The notes beneath the pieces are model-generated. The model saw nothing but the letters and a program-made list of their open reading frames with translations. It was not told the DNA's origin and made no database searches. Shown one piece after another: positions 32,587 through 41,526 of a stretch of 64,000 nucleotides of DNA (position 1 is its first letter; the number at the start of each line of letters is the position of its first letter). Both the position numbers and the translations under genes were made by a program. Source of the DNA: Chryseobacterium sp. PMSZPI (GTDB lineage Bacteria; Bacteroidota; Bacteroidia; Flavobacteriales; Weeksellaceae). The stretch lies in contig NZ_PIZV01000004.1 in NCBI RefSeq assembly GCF_002835665.1, forward strand, positions 55,234-119,233, read 5' to 3'.

Positions 32587-33305
32587 AAATTATTCCGGCT
32601 ATAGATATTATTGACGGCAAATGTGTACGCTTGTCAAAAGGAGATTATAACACAAAGAAAATCTACAATGAGGATCCTGTGGAAGTGGCTAAAGAATTCG
32701 AAAGCTTTGGCATCCGGTTTCTTCATTTGGTAGACCTTGACGGTGCAAAATCAAAGCACATTGTGAATCAGAAAGTTTTGGAAAATATTGCAAACTCTAC
32801 CTCACTTCATATTGACTTTGGAGGTGGATTAAAATCTCAACAGGATATAGAAACAGCCTTTAATTCCGGGGCAAAGCAAATTACATTAGGAAGTATCGCC
32901 GTTCAGAATCCTGAATTTTGTGTTGAAATGATTCAAAAATATGGTTCGGAAAAAGTTATTTTAGGAGCAGATTGTGAGAATAGGAAGATTAAGACCTCCG
33001 GTTGGCAGGAAGAAAGCGATAAAGATATTATTGATTTTATTCTGGAATATCAGAACAAAGGTATTTGTCAAACCATATGTACTGACATTTCAAAAGATGG
33101 AATGTTGGAAGGCCCTTCAACAGGCTTATATATTGAGATTTTATATAAGACGACAACTCAGCTAAGTGCAAGCGGGGGAATTTCCGGTATCAAAGATGTG
33201 TACAAAATGAAAGATATAGGATGCGCAGGAACGATTATCGGAAAGGCTATTTATGAAGGAAAAATAAGTTTACTACAACTTCAAAATTTTATTGAAAATG
33301 CTTAA
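32583..33305 (+). CDS. hisA: Phosphoribosylformimino-AICAR phosphate (ProFAR) isomerase
   Basis: 240 residues, beta/alpha barrel. [20 protein letters not shown] contains the first catalytic Asp, [10 protein letters not shown] and DFGGGLKS lie on the first half-barrel, and the second half has [14 protein letters not shown] with the second catalytic Asp and [12 protein letters not shown] as phosphate loop. It catalyses the Amadori rearrangement of ProFAR. Paralogous in fold to HisF, with which it overlaps by eight bases. Confidence 0.95.
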   Translation: MKIIPAIDIIDGKCVRLSKGDYNTKKIYNEDPVEVAKEFESFGIRFLHLVDLDGAKSKHIVNQKVLENIANSTSLHIDFGGGLKSQQDIETAFNSGAKQITLGSIAVQNPEFCVEMIQKYGSEKVILGADCENRKIKTSGWQEESDKDIIDFILEYQNKGICQTICTDISKDGMLEGPSTGLYIEILYKTTTQLSASGGISGIKDVYKMKDIGCAGTIIGKAIYEGKISLLQLQNFIENA

Positions 33306-34050
33306 AAAAAGAATTATTCCGTGTCTTGATATTAAAGATGGAAGTACCGTAAAAGGAATTAATTTTGAAGACCTTAAAAATGCCGGTGATCCTGTAGAAT
33401 TGGCAAAAAGATATGAACAAGAGGGTGCCGATGAGCTTGTATTTCTTGACATTACCGCAACGATTGAAAATAGAAAAACATTCGTAGAATTAGTTAAAGA
33501 TATAGCTAAAGAAATAAGTATTCCTTTCACTGTAGGAGGCGGAATTTCTTCCATAGAAGATGTTAGAAAGCTTTTGGAAGTGGGAGCAGATAAAATTAGC
33601 ATCAATTCTTCAGCAGTAAAGAACCCGCAACTTATTGCAGATCTGGCCAACGAATTTGGAAGCCAGTGTATTGTAGTGGCGATTGATACGCGATTGATAG
33701 GTACATCCGACCTTGTTCATATTAAAGGAGGTAGGGAAGCTACAACTTTGACAACTGTTGAATGGGCTAAAGAAGCCGAATTGTTGGGAGCCGGAGAAAT
33801 TCTTTTAACATCCATGGATGGAGATGGTACCAAAAAAGGATTTGATCTTCGGATTACTCAATTGGTTTCTGAAAATGTCGGTATTCCGGTAATAGCTTCA
33901 GGAGGTGCGGGAATAGTTGAAGACTTCATTGAAGTATTTTATAAAACTAAAGCTACAGGAGCATTGGCAGCCAGTGTATTCCATTTTAATGAAATAAGTA
34001 TTCCGAATTTAAAACAAGAATTAAAAACTCAAAAAATAGCAGTACGATGA
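33298..34050 (+). CDS. hisF: Imidazole glycerol phosphate synthase cyclase subunit
   Basis: 250 residues from the ATG at 33298 ([16 protein letters not shown]), which overlaps the end of hisA; an in-frame TTG six bases earlier is a less likely start. Catalytic Asp in CLDIKDG and the second in VAIDTRL; phosphate loops [14 protein letters not shown] and [11 protein letters not shown]. With HisH it forms imidazole glycerol phosphate and AICAR, the latter entering purine synthesis. The stop overlaps the hisIE start (ATGA). Confidence 0.96.
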   Translation: MLKKRIIPCLDIKDGSTVKGINFEDLKNAGDPVELAKRYEQEGADELVFLDITATIENRKTFVELVKDIAKEISIPFTVGGGISSIEDVRKLLEVGADKISINSSAVKNPQLIADLANEFGSQCIVVAIDTRLIGTSDLVHIKGGREATTLTTVEWAKEAELLGAGEILLTSMDGDGTKKGFDLRITQLVSENVGIPVIASGGAGIVEDFIEVFYKTKATGALAASVFHFNEISIPNLKQELKTQKIAVR

Positions 34051-34631
34051 ATATCGATTTTAATAAAGACAACGGGTTGGTTCCTGTAATTATCCAGGAT
34101 AACAGAACATTACAGGTATTAATGCTCGGGTATATGAATGAAGAAGCCTTCGACAAAACAAAACAAGAGGGAATCGTAACATTTTTCAGCCGCTCCAAAA
34201 ACAGACTCTGGACGAAAGGAGAAGAATCAGGCAATTTTTTAACAGTACAAAGTATTGATATCGATTGTGATCAGGATACGATTCTAATAAAAGTAATTCC
34301 AAAGAATGTGGTATGCCATACAGGAAGTTTCAGTTGCTTTGGAGAGAAGGCTCCAAAAGGGTTTTTATACGAACTGGAAGAAAAGATCTCTCAGAGAATT
34401 GACGATAAGACAGAAGGTTCATATACGTATTCACTCTATCAAAGAGGAATTAATAAAGTAGCCCAAAAAGTAGGAGAGGAGGCCGTAGAATTGGTGATAG
34501 AAGCAAAGGACAATAATGCTGATCTTTTTAGAAATGAAGCTGCTGACCTTATGTATCATTTTTTGATTTTGCTGAAAGCGAAAGGCTTTTCATTGGAGGA
34601 TATTGAAAAAATTCTTCAAAGTAGAAGTTAG
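34047..34631 (+). CDS. hisIE: Bifunctional phosphoribosyl-AMP cyclohydrolase / phosphoribosyl-ATP pyrophosphatase
   Basis: 194 residues. N-terminal cyclohydrolase domain (1-105): [44 protein letters not shown] and [10 protein letters not shown] with the zinc cysteines. C-terminal pyrophosphatase domain (about 110-194): [30 protein letters not shown] and [13 protein letters not shown] with the magnesium-binding acidic residues. Steps two and three of the pathway in one chain. Last gene of the operon; no clear terminator follows before the next promoter. Confidence 0.96.
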   Translation: MNIDFNKDNGLVPVIIQDNRTLQVLMLGYMNEEAFDKTKQEGIVTFFSRSKNRLWTKGEESGNFLTVQSIDIDCDQDTILIKVIPKNVVCHTGSFSCFGEKAPKGFLYELEEKISQRIDDKTEGSYTYSLYQRGINKVAQKVGEEAVELVIEAKDNNADLFRNEAADLMYHFLILLKAKGFSLEDIEKILQSRS

Positions 34632-34668
34632 TACATTGTTTGAATATTCTTTTTTTATCCCAAAATAA

Positions 34669-34676
34669 TATATTTG
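34669..34676 (+). promoter_or_regulatory. -7 promoter element of the RNA ligase gene
   Basis: TATATTTG matches TAnnTTTG and lies 37 bases before the ligase start. It suggests the ligase is transcribed separately from the his operon. Confidence 0.55.
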
Positions 34677-34713
34677 CCTCCTTAAGTTATTAAACAATAT
34701 AAACATCAACTGT

Positions 34714-35742
34714 ATGAACGATTTCAGCGGATATGAAAAGATGCCTGACTCTTTGAAGAAATTAGGACTCAATGAAAAGGATTTATCAAGAATGGATAAG
34801 TTGAATTGGGTCGTTACAGAGAAAATACATGGTGCCAATTTTAGTTTTTCCTATGAAAATAACAGCTTAAGATATGCTAAAAGAAGAGAATATCTGAATT
34901 GGAAAGATGATTTTTTTGGTTTTCAGCTTGTTGCCAACAGACTTGAGACCAAGGTTATCCGGTTATTTGAGCATTTAAGCAGCATAATTTCAGGGACAAG
35001 GTATATTATTTATGGAGAGCTATTTGGGGGGAAATATCCTCATTCCGATATTGAAGCTGTTGAAAACATACAAGCAATACAAACAGGTGTTTATTACACT
35101 CCGGATATTCATTTCTATGCATTTGATATTGCAGTCGTAGAGGAATTGGGAGTTAAAAACTATCTTGACTATGAGACAGTAGCCTTATTTTTTGAACAAT
35201 TTGAAATACCTTATGTCAAACCATTATTTATTGGAAAATTTAATGAAGCCATAAATTTCAATATCAGAATCAATTCTCCTATTCCAAAACAAATGGGATT
35301 GCCTGAATTGGAACATAACCTGATCGAAGGAGTGGTTGTCAAACCATTTAATTTAAAAGATGTAGATCTCCTATCTTACCGTCCCATTATTAAATTAAAA
35401 AATCCTGAATTTGATGAAGAAGAGAAATTCCATAAAGCCGAAAAATGGTCGTTTGTTCCGGACATTTTCTCTAAAACAGAAAACCTTTCTTTTATTACAG
35501 ATGAACTGAGAACATATGTTTCTAATAATAGGCTGGAAAGTGTATTATCTAAAGTTGGAGCACTTGATATCAATAACCCTTTGAGAGTTTCCGAAATTCA
35601 GTCTGAATTTTTACAGGATGTCCTCACAGACTTTAATGAAGATAATAATAATTTACTGGATGAATTAACCCATGAGGATAAAGAATGGATCATAGAAAGG
35701 ATACAGTCCGAAATAAAAAACAGATTGGTTGCAAAAGGATAA
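34714..35742 (+). CDS. Rnl2-type RNA ligase
   Basis: 342 residues. Nucleotidyltransferase motif I is VTEKIHGANFSFS with adenylated Lys37, nearly the T4 Rnl2 form (EKIHGTNFS). YAKRREYL and DDFFGFQL follow as in Rnl2; motif III is IIYGELFGG, motif IV EGVVVKPF and motif V PIIKLKNPEFDEEEK. A C-terminal helical domain with LESVLSKVGALD aligns with VNNVISKIGEIG of Rnl2. It would seal nicks with 3'-OH/5'-phosphate in RNA duplexes using ATP. Biological substrate unknown; no RNA-repair partner (polynucleotide kinase, Hen1) is adjacent. Confidence 0.87.
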   Translation: MNDFSGYEKMPDSLKKLGLNEKDLSRMDKLNWVVTEKIHGANFSFSYENNSLRYAKRREYLNWKDDFFGFQLVANRLETKVIRLFEHLSSIISGTRYIIYGELFGGKYPHSDIEAVENIQAIQTGVYYTPDIHFYAFDIAVVEELGVKNYLDYETVALFFEQFEIPYVKPLFIGKFNEAINFNIRINSPIPKQMGLPELEHNLIEGVVVKPFNLKDVDLLSYRPIIKLKNPEFDEEEKFHKAEKWSFVPDIFSKTENLSFITDELRTYVSNNRLESVLSKVGALDINNPLRVSEIQSEFLQDVLTDFNEDNNNLLDELTHEDKEWIIERIQSEIKNRLVAKG

Positions 35743-35762
35743 AACTTATGTATAATAAAAAG

Positions 35763-35790
35763 AAAAAACAGAGCAATTGCTCTGTTTTTT
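35763..35790. terminator. Bidirectional terminator between RNA ligase and M28 peptidase
   Basis: AAAAAACAGAGCAA is followed directly by its reverse complement TTGCTCTGTTTTTT: a perfect palindrome with A and T tails, lying between converging genes. Confidence 0.9.
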
Positions 35791-35809
35791 GAATCAATTA
35801 ATAATAATA

Positions 35810-36988
35810 TTACCGATCGATCATAATATTTTTTACGATAGTTTGATCACCAGCTTTGAGAATCCCGATATAGACTCCTTTTTCAAGAGTGGAAACATTA
35901 ACTTTTGTTTCATTAATACTTTTAAGAAGGGACCTTCCCGTTAGGTTAGTCATTTCAAAACTAAAATGGGTTATGGTAGGATCCGGTAATTCGATATTCA
36001 AAATACTATTGGCAGGATTAGGATAAAATTTGGCAGTTTCAAGAGAATTAACTGAAGATGCTTTTTTAGTTATTGTAGATGTTGTAGAAGCAGTGGCAAA
36101 ATGTTGTAGGGCTCCTACAGCTGCCTTCCCGATATTATAAACATAAACGGGATCTACATTTGCAAAAGTATCCTTAGAGGTATGAGGATAAGTACTTTCT
36201 ATTCTTTCAAAAAAACCGGTAATCACTTCACCTTTTTGTTCAAAAGGAATATAATCCGTTCTCTCAGCCGGGTCAACTTCCGTTTTAAGAGGTGAGTAGA
36301 GTGCAGTACAGTTTCTAAGCTGTTGAGTTATAGCAGCAGAAGCCGTATTATTAGAGGCAAGTCCCCCTTGGTCCTCATCACAATATACTGTATTGTTGTT
36401 ATTTCCTTTTACACCACCTACCTGATCCAGGTTGAAGACAAGTTTTATATCCAGCTTGCGAACCCCTCCCTGATAAACAACATTATTTACATAGTGATTG
36501 CTTCCTACTAAGCCTTGTTCTTCTCCGGAGAAATGAATAAACTTAATAGAATATTCAGTAGGGACATCTTTTAATATTCTTGCAGCTTCCAGAATGATGG
36601 ATGTGCCACTGCCATTATCATTTACTCCCGGTCCGTTAATCGTATCAAAATGCCCGCAGATAATGACAAATTTGTTAGGGTATAGAGTTCCGGTTTTCGT
36701 AATAATAAGATTCTTGGAAGTTTTTGAACCGTAAGTGAAAGGACTTTCTTCCATCTGGGTTGCGGTATAGCCATAAGAGAGATATTTATTCTTAATCCAA
36801 TTTAAAGTATTGGTATTAGCCTGGGATCCGGTAGTTTTTATTCCCAGATTCCCGAATTCCTGAAGATTAGTCGTAATATTGGCTTGCGTTACCATATCGG
36901 CTCTGTTTTTATAAGCCTGAATAAAACTCTGGGCAGCAATGCCTTGTGCCATTAATGAAACACATAAAAGTGTTGTGATTTTTTTCAT
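35810..36988 (-). CDS. Secreted M28-family metallopeptidase with type IX sorting domain
   Basis: 392 residues. Signal peptide to about IAAQ (residue 20), then the M28 aminopeptidase core: GHFDTINGPGVNDNGSG (His113, bridging Asp124), HFSGEEQGLVGS (Glu156/157), FNLDQVG (Asp188) and a late HTSKDTF His complete the two-zinc site. The last 75 residues form a type A type IX sorting domain (YPNPANSILNIELP, ending GVYIGILKAGDQTIVKN). It is exported and probably anchored at the surface, where it removes amino-terminal residues from peptides. Tandem paralogue of the next gene. Confidence 0.92.
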   Translation of the reverse strand: MKKITTLLCVSLMAQGIAAQSFIQAYKNRADMVTQANITTNLQEFGNLGIKTTGSQANTNTLNWIKNKYLSYGYTATQMEESPFTYGSKTSKNLIITKTGTLYPNKFVIICGHFDTINGPGVNDNGSGTSIILEAARILKDVPTEYSIKFIHFSGEEQGLVGSNHYVNNVVYQGGVRKLDIKLVFNLDQVGGVKGNNNNTVYCDEDQGGLASNNTASAAITQQLRNCTALYSPLKTEVDPAERTDYIPFEQKGEVITGFFERIESTYPHTSKDTFANVDPVYVYNIGKAAVGALQHFATASTTSTITKKASSVNSLETAKFYPNPANSILNIELPDPTITHFSFEMTNLTGRSLLKSINETKVNVSTLEKGVYIGILKAGDQTIVKNIMIDR

Positions 36989-37182
36989 ATTATTTATTTT
37001 GTTGTGGATTACGAATATAATAAATATATCACATTAAAGTGTCTAATTATTATGGAAAACATTGAATTTTTTATTAGTATGAATTAAATACATCGAAAGT
37101 ATTCGATTACTTTAAAAACATTTCAAATCTATTTTTAATTCTATTTAGTGTAAATGTAAAATGGATATTCTTACCCAAAATA

Positions 37183-37209
37183 AAACCTTCGAATCTGCTT
37201 CAAAGGTTT
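37183..37209 (-). terminator. Terminator of the second M28 peptidase gene
   Basis: AAACCTT and AAGGTTT arms around a 13-base loop, with a T-rich stretch downstream on the minus strand, 25 bases after the stop codon. Moderate stem. Confidence 0.6.
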
Positions 37210-37233
37210 CTATAAAATAAGTTTAATTCAAGA

Positions 37234-38412
37234 TTATCTATTGATTAATATTTTTCTTACAACGGTTTGATCACCAACTTTTAAAACACCAAGATAAACC
37301 CCGTTTTCTAAGCCTGAAACATTGATCTTTGCTTCATTAGTCGTCTTCAGTAGAGAGCGACCGGGAAAGTCCGTAATTTCAAAACTGAAATTTCTTATAC
37401 TAGAATCAGGAAGTTCAATATTAACGATATCTTTTACAGGATTAGGATAAATTTTCACATTTTCCAGAGAATTTTTAAAATCTGTTTCCCTGGTTCCCAA
37501 AGAACTGGTAGTAGCTACTGCAAAATGTTGTAAAGCTCCTACAGAAGCCTTTCCTACATTATAAATATATACAGGATCTGTATTCAAAAAAGTATCATTT
37601 GAAGTATGAGGTTTATTACTCCTTATTCTTTCGAAAAAACCGGTAATCACTTCCCCTTTTTCTTCAAAAGGAATATAGTCACTATTTTCTGCCGGATCTA
37701 CGGCTGTAAGAAGAGGAGAGTAGAGTGTTGTGCAGTTTCTAAGCTGTTGGGTTACTGCTGCTGAAGCTGCGTTATTTGTGGAAATCCCTCCTTGATCTTC
37801 ATCACAATATATTGTATTATTATTATTTCCCATAACACCACCTACTTGATCAAGGTTAAAAACCAACTTGATATCCAAAAGGCGGGTGTTCCCCTGATAT
37901 GCGACATTATAAGCATAATATCGACTCCCTATTAATCCTTGTTCTTCTCCGGAAAAATGAATGAATTTAATGGAGTATTCCGTAGGAATATCTTTTAATA
38001 TTCTTGCAGCTTCCAGCATGATGGAGGTACCACTGCCGTTGTCATTCACTCCGGGGCCGTTAAGGGTATCAAAGTGTCCACAGATAATCACATATGTATT
38101 GGGATATACGGTTCCTGTTTTCGTTATAATCAGGTTTTTAGACGTTGAACCGCCATAAGGAAAAGGGTTTTCTACAATCTGTGCATTAGTATATCCATAA
38201 GACAGGTATTTATCTTTAAGCCAATTCAGGGCATTGGTATTAGCCAGGGACCCAGTTGTTTTTACTCCCAAACCTGCAAACTCCTGAAGGTTATTAATAA
38301 TATTGGTTTGAGTTACCATCTCAGCTCTATCCTTATAAGCCTGAATAAAGTTTTGAGCTTGAAGATTTTGTGCTACTATATATACCAACAAAAAAGCAGT
38401 AATTTTCTTCAT
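37234..38412 (-). CDS. Secreted M28-family metallopeptidase with type IX sorting domain (paralogue)
   Basis: 392 residues, the same length as the gene at 35810 and similar along its whole length (roughly three quarters identical by eye). Signal peptide to about LQAQ; zinc-site motifs GHFDTLNGPGVNDNGSG, HFSGEEQGLIGS, FNLDQVG and HTSNDTF; sorting domain from YPNPVKDIVNIELP to VVRKILINR. A tandem duplication with separate transcripts (245 bases apart, own terminator). Differences are spread evenly, so the copies are old and both appear intact. Confidence 0.92.
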   Translation of the reverse strand: MKKITAFLLVYIVAQNLQAQNFIQAYKDRAEMVTQTNIINNLQEFAGLGVKTTGSLANTNALNWLKDKYLSYGYTNAQIVENPFPYGGSTSKNLIITKTGTVYPNTYVIICGHFDTLNGPGVNDNGSGTSIMLEAARILKDIPTEYSIKFIHFSGEEQGLIGSRYYAYNVAYQGNTRLLDIKLVFNLDQVGGVMGNNNNTIYCDEDQGGISTNNAASAAVTQQLRNCTTLYSPLLTAVDPAENSDYIPFEEKGEVITGFFERIRSNKPHTSNDTFLNTDPVYIYNVGKASVGALQHFAVATTSSLGTRETDFKNSLENVKIYPNPVKDIVNIELPDSSIRNFSFEITDFPGRSLLKTTNEAKINVSGLENGVYLGVLKVGDQTVVRKILINR

Positions 38413-38605
38413 TTTATAAGTTTGATTTGTTTAGTGCTAATGTAGTAATAAATGCTTTTATTTACTCGTGTTATTTAATGTTAACCAATATTTCAATTGT
38501 ATTTTTATTACTCATGTATCGTTTTATATAAATTATGTGTATTTCGTTTTAAAATTCATTGATTAGGAGACATTTATTTATTTTTTGAACAACACCGTTC
38601 AATAA

Positions 38606-38635
38606 ACAAAAAAGTCCCAGGCAAAACCCGGGACT
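38606..38635 (-). terminator. Terminator after rplT
   Basis: On the minus strand AGTCCCGGG pairs with CCTGGGACT (one G-U), followed by a run of T. Closes the rpmI-rplT transcript 28 bases after the stop. Confidence 0.85.
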
Positions 38636-38663
38636 ATATTGATAACAAAAATAGTATTCTACA

Positions 38664-39008
38664 TTATTTTACTTGATCTACAACAGCTTTGAAAGCTTCA
38701 GGGTGATTCATTGCTAAATCTGCTAAAACTTTTCTGTTAAGTTCGATGTTGTTCTTTTTAAGAGCTCCCATAAATTGAGAGTAAGACATTCCGTGCTCTC
38801 TAGTTCCCGCGTTGATACGAGTGATCCAAAGTGCTCTGAAATTTCTTTTCTTCTCTTTTCTACCACGGTAAGCATATTGCATTGCTTTTTCTACCGCGTT
38901 TTTAGCTACAGTCCAAACGTTCTTTCTTCTTCCGAAATAACCTTTAGCTTGCTTAAAAATTTTCTTTCTGCGAGCTCTTGAAGCTACGGCATTTACTGAT
39001 CTTGGCAT
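38664..39008 (-). CDS. rplT: 50S ribosomal protein L20
   Basis: 114 residues. [20 protein letters not shown] and [21 protein letters not shown] are the basic N-terminal extension of L20, followed by [22 protein letters not shown] and the globular C-terminus. It is needed for early assembly of the large subunit. Second gene of the rpmI-rplT pair; in most bacteria infC and thrS are directly upstream, but here infC is 7.4 kb away. Confidence 0.97.
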   Translation of the reverse strand: MPRSVNAVASRARRKKIFKQAKGYFGRRKNVWTVAKNAVEKAMQYAYRGRKEKKRNFRALWITRINAGTREHGMSYSQFMGALKKNNIELNRKVLADLAMNHPEAFKAVVDQVK

Positions 39009-39127
39009 AATTTAAATTGTTTTTTTGAAAAGGGCGGCAACTGTTGTTACGCTTATTGGCACCGTTTCAGGGTTAAAATTTTGAATTTGTTTTGAATTCT
39101 TATAAACCGAATATAGATTTATAAAAA

Positions 39128-39325
39128 CTACTTAATTGCTAATTGACGTTGTACACTTTTCTCGTCCACTTTAGCTACGTAAGAAGTAGTAGTAAGATTT
39201 CTCTTCTGCTTAGTTTCTTTCTTAGTTAAGATGTGGCTTTTGTAAGCGTTTTTTCTTTTGATCTTACCAGATCCGGTAAGAGCAAAACGTTTCTTAGCAC
39301 CTGATTTCGTTTTTAATTTTGGCAT
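39128..39325 (-). CDS. rpmI: 50S ribosomal protein L35
   Basis: 65 residues. [20 protein letters not shown] and the following [16 protein letters not shown] stretch are the L35 signature. It precedes rplT by 119 bases. A TATCTTTG box on the minus strand at 39401-39408 lies 75 bases upstream, so the pair has its own promoter in this genome rather than depending on infC. Confidence 0.97.
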   Translation of the reverse strand: MPKLKTKSGAKKRFALTGSGKIKRKNAYKSHILTKKETKQKRNLTTTSYVAKVDEKSVQRQLAIK

Positions 39326-39853
39326 TGTTTTGCTTTTTTATTGTTTTTGTTATCAATATCTGTTTTGGTTACTCCTAAGGACATTAGGAATAATAGTGTG
39401 CAAAGATACAAAAAAAATCAATTCAAACTTTTATAATTTGTGATTTTATCGCGTCTTATAGATAAACAGTCCTGTCCTCATCATCCACTTCAAATACATC
39501 ATTGATATTTTGATTGTTTCCTCCCAAAATAAATTTTATCCTATGTCCTGAATAACCAAAGAATAGTTTGTATTTGATTTTTTATAATGACCATTGTAAA
39601 AAAGGAAAATTTTCGGAGCATATTGATGTAAGATAATATATTTATCAAAAAAAATACACAACGGATAAAATAAACGCAATATTATGATTAATGTTAAGCT
39701 TTCATTCATAAAATATAGCTGATAACCGGGATTGCGGCACTTTTCAATTCTCTTTAATATTGTTGAATAATGAAAACAGTGGTATATATTTCTGTTTTTA
39801 ACCATAATGATTTATCAACCTGATTTCATTCTAACTTAAATATATAATCTAAT
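39326..39853. other. Intergenic region upstream of rpmI
   Basis: 528 AT-rich bases between divergent genes. The rpmI side has the -7 box (39401-39408) and a CCTAAGGACATTAGG inverted repeat (39375-39389) in the leader of the transcript, where L20/L35 feedback sites could lie. The rest, including an 89-codon open stretch on the minus strand at 39536-39805, has no protein-like features and is treated as non-coding. Confidence 0.5.
39401..39408 (-). promoter_or_regulatory. -7 promoter element of rpmI-rplT
   Basis: CAAAGATA on the plus strand reads TATCTTTG on the minus strand, matching TAnnTTTG, 75 bases before the rpmI start. The -33 element is ambiguous. Confidence 0.6.
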
Positions 39854-40075
39854 ATGCTTTCATCCGTAGATTTACAACTTGAAAGACTCTTGATCTTCTC
39901 TGTCCTGATCATTTTTTTCGGAGTAGGATTTTCTGGCATGCTCATTACTTTTATTATTAATGCTGTAAGAAAAAAACAAAAAAATGGACTTTATTACCTT
40001 CTTTCGTTTGTAATTTTCGGAATTATTGGACTAGCTTTAGCCACATTTTATTTTTATATGATCTTGATTAAATAA
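39854..40075 (+). CDS. Small two-helix membrane protein
   Basis: 73 residues, MLSSVDLQLERLLIFSVLII and a long first hydrophobic helix, a basic turn NAVRKKQKNG, then a second helix ending FYFYMILIK. The helix-turn-helix membrane layout with positive turn supports translation as a real inner-membrane protein. No family recognised. First gene of the segment that separates rpmI from infC. Confidence 0.6.
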   Translation: MLSSVDLQLERLLIFSVLIIFFGVGFSGMLITFIINAVRKKQKNGLYYLLSFVIFGIIGLALATFYFYMILIK

Positions 40076-40168
40076 ACCGGAATGTATTAAGACTGATTCA
40101 GTGTAATTGATATGTTTGGAAAAAAGAATATAAAGAGAAATAAAACAAATTTTAAAATACTACAAATT

Positions 40169-40801
40169 ATGATTTTCAGAAAGTTATTACCTGTTCTTGC
40201 GTGTGCAATAAGCCTTTCATCTTTTGCCCAAATGAGGACGGGGGTATATTTTTCTTCAGATAAAAAATACAAGGAGATTATTGAAGAGGTCGGAAATCCA
40301 TTATCAGGAAACCCCGTGATGATTGTACAGTCATTTGTTCCTAATCATGGAAGTTATATTTGGTTTTTGAATGAAAGCAAGGCAAAAAATCCTACTTATA
40401 TGGGTAATCATCCAAAAGATTTACATTCAGGTATTTTTCTGGAGGATCATGGAGGATTACTTCCGCAAATAACTTTTAAAGATTTTGCCGAGGGTTTAGC
40501 ACAACCTAAATATATGATTAACTTCTGTGAAATTGGTGATGCCAACAACGACGGATTTCCTGAGTTTTATCTTACTTATTTTGAAGAATCAGACGGACTG
40601 GATGCCAAACCGTTGAAAGTGATTGTATATACGAGCTTAGGCGGGAAAACATTTTCGAAATCAAAAATTACCGGTTGGATTCCGTTTCAGGAAGAAGATC
40701 AATACCGTGAAGTGAAAGATGAGAATTTCAAATTATTACCCAAAGAAATAAGGTTGAAAGCGGAAAAATTATTAAAAGAAGCTAAAAAAGGAATCAATTA
40801 A
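40169..40801 (+). CDS. Secreted hypothetical protein
   Basis: 210 residues from the ATG at 40169, where a signal peptide begins (MIFRKLLPVLACAISLSSFA, cut near AQ); an upstream ATG at 40112 adds a non-signal stretch. The mature part contains CEIGDANNDGFPEFYLTYFE, an Asp/Asn-rich turn resembling calcium-binding FG-GAP/VCBS-type repeats and the pattern of Flavobacteriia proteins around Riemerella M949_RS01915. Neither assignment is firm. Probably periplasmic or surface-exposed. Confidence 0.7.
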   Translation: MIFRKLLPVLACAISLSSFAQMRTGVYFSSDKKYKEIIEEVGNPLSGNPVMIVQSFVPNHGSYIWFLNESKAKNPTYMGNHPKDLHSGIFLEDHGGLLPQITFKDFAEGLAQPKYMINFCEIGDANNDGFPEFYLTYFEESDGLDAKPLKVIVYTSLGGKTFSKSKITGWIPFQEEDQYREVKDENFKLLPKEIRLKAEKLLKEAKKGIN

Positions 40802-40876
40802 AATCACCATTATCAGGGATATTTTTATCCTGTATCTTTTATTACCTTTCATTCGGTATCTATTAAAGAAAATAAA

Positions 40877-41407
40877 GTGGTGAAATGTCTCATAATTTTA
40901 ACATCATATTTGGCATTATTGAGCTGTAAAACTGATGCTCAGAAATTACAAATATCCATTATTCATGCTGAACCCAAAGAGGTTAAAAGGAAAAACCAGG
41001 AAACAGGCGAATCCCGTACTTTTATGACTTATAAGGAAGTTGAGAAGCGACTTGATCCGGGAATTATTATGTTTTCCAAAAATAGTAAAACACTCAAATT
41101 CCGTATACAGGGAAACATCAGCTCTAGTGGACATTCTATTCATAAAGTGAGAAAGATTCGTTTGGAAAAAGGAACACAGAATGGCAATACGATTACGCTA
41201 AGATATTATGTTGAGATAAAAAAACAACCCGGTAAAGAAAGTGCTAATGTAAAAGGTTATCATTATTCAAAAGATGAAACCTATACAATTCCTAATGATG
41301 TTAAAGTAATAAACATCGAATTGTACGAAGATCAAATCAATGAGGTATCTGATACTCTTCCAAGACTCATCTCAAAACAAACCTTTAATTTCTTTGCGAA
41401 GATGTAA
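40877..41407 (+). CDS. Lipoprotein of unknown function
   Basis: About 176 residues. No ATG is available at the start; two adjacent GTG codons (40877, 40880) precede KCLIILTSYLALLSCKTDAQ, a lipoprotein signal with Cys after LLS. The mature chain has beta-strand-rich segments (GIIMFSKNSKTLKFRIQGNI, TITLRYYVEIKKQPG) and no recognised motif. Follows the secreted protein at 40169 by 75 bases and may be co-transcribed. Confidence 0.65.
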   Translation: MVKCLIILTSYLALLSCKTDAQKLQISIIHAEPKEVKRKNQETGESRTFMTYKEVEKRLDPGIIMFSKNSKTLKFRIQGNISSSGHSIHKVRKIRLEKGTQNGNTITLRYYVEIKKQPGKESANVKGYHYSKDETYTIPNDVKVINIELYEDQINEVSDTLPRLISKQTFNFFAKM

Positions 41408-41526
41408 ACCTTATTTGACAGAAATGGACGAATATTCTATGAGAATTTTTAGTAAAATAAATAGCAACTATTTTACCTATATTTAGGTTCCTTAATGTAA
41501 TAAAAATTAATAAAGATAAGGGTTTG

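Noticed and set aside
39536..39805. 89-codon open frame on the minus strand
   Set aside because: It lies in AT-rich intergenic DNA with no promoter box, signal or domain-like pattern, and its codon use does not resemble neighbours.
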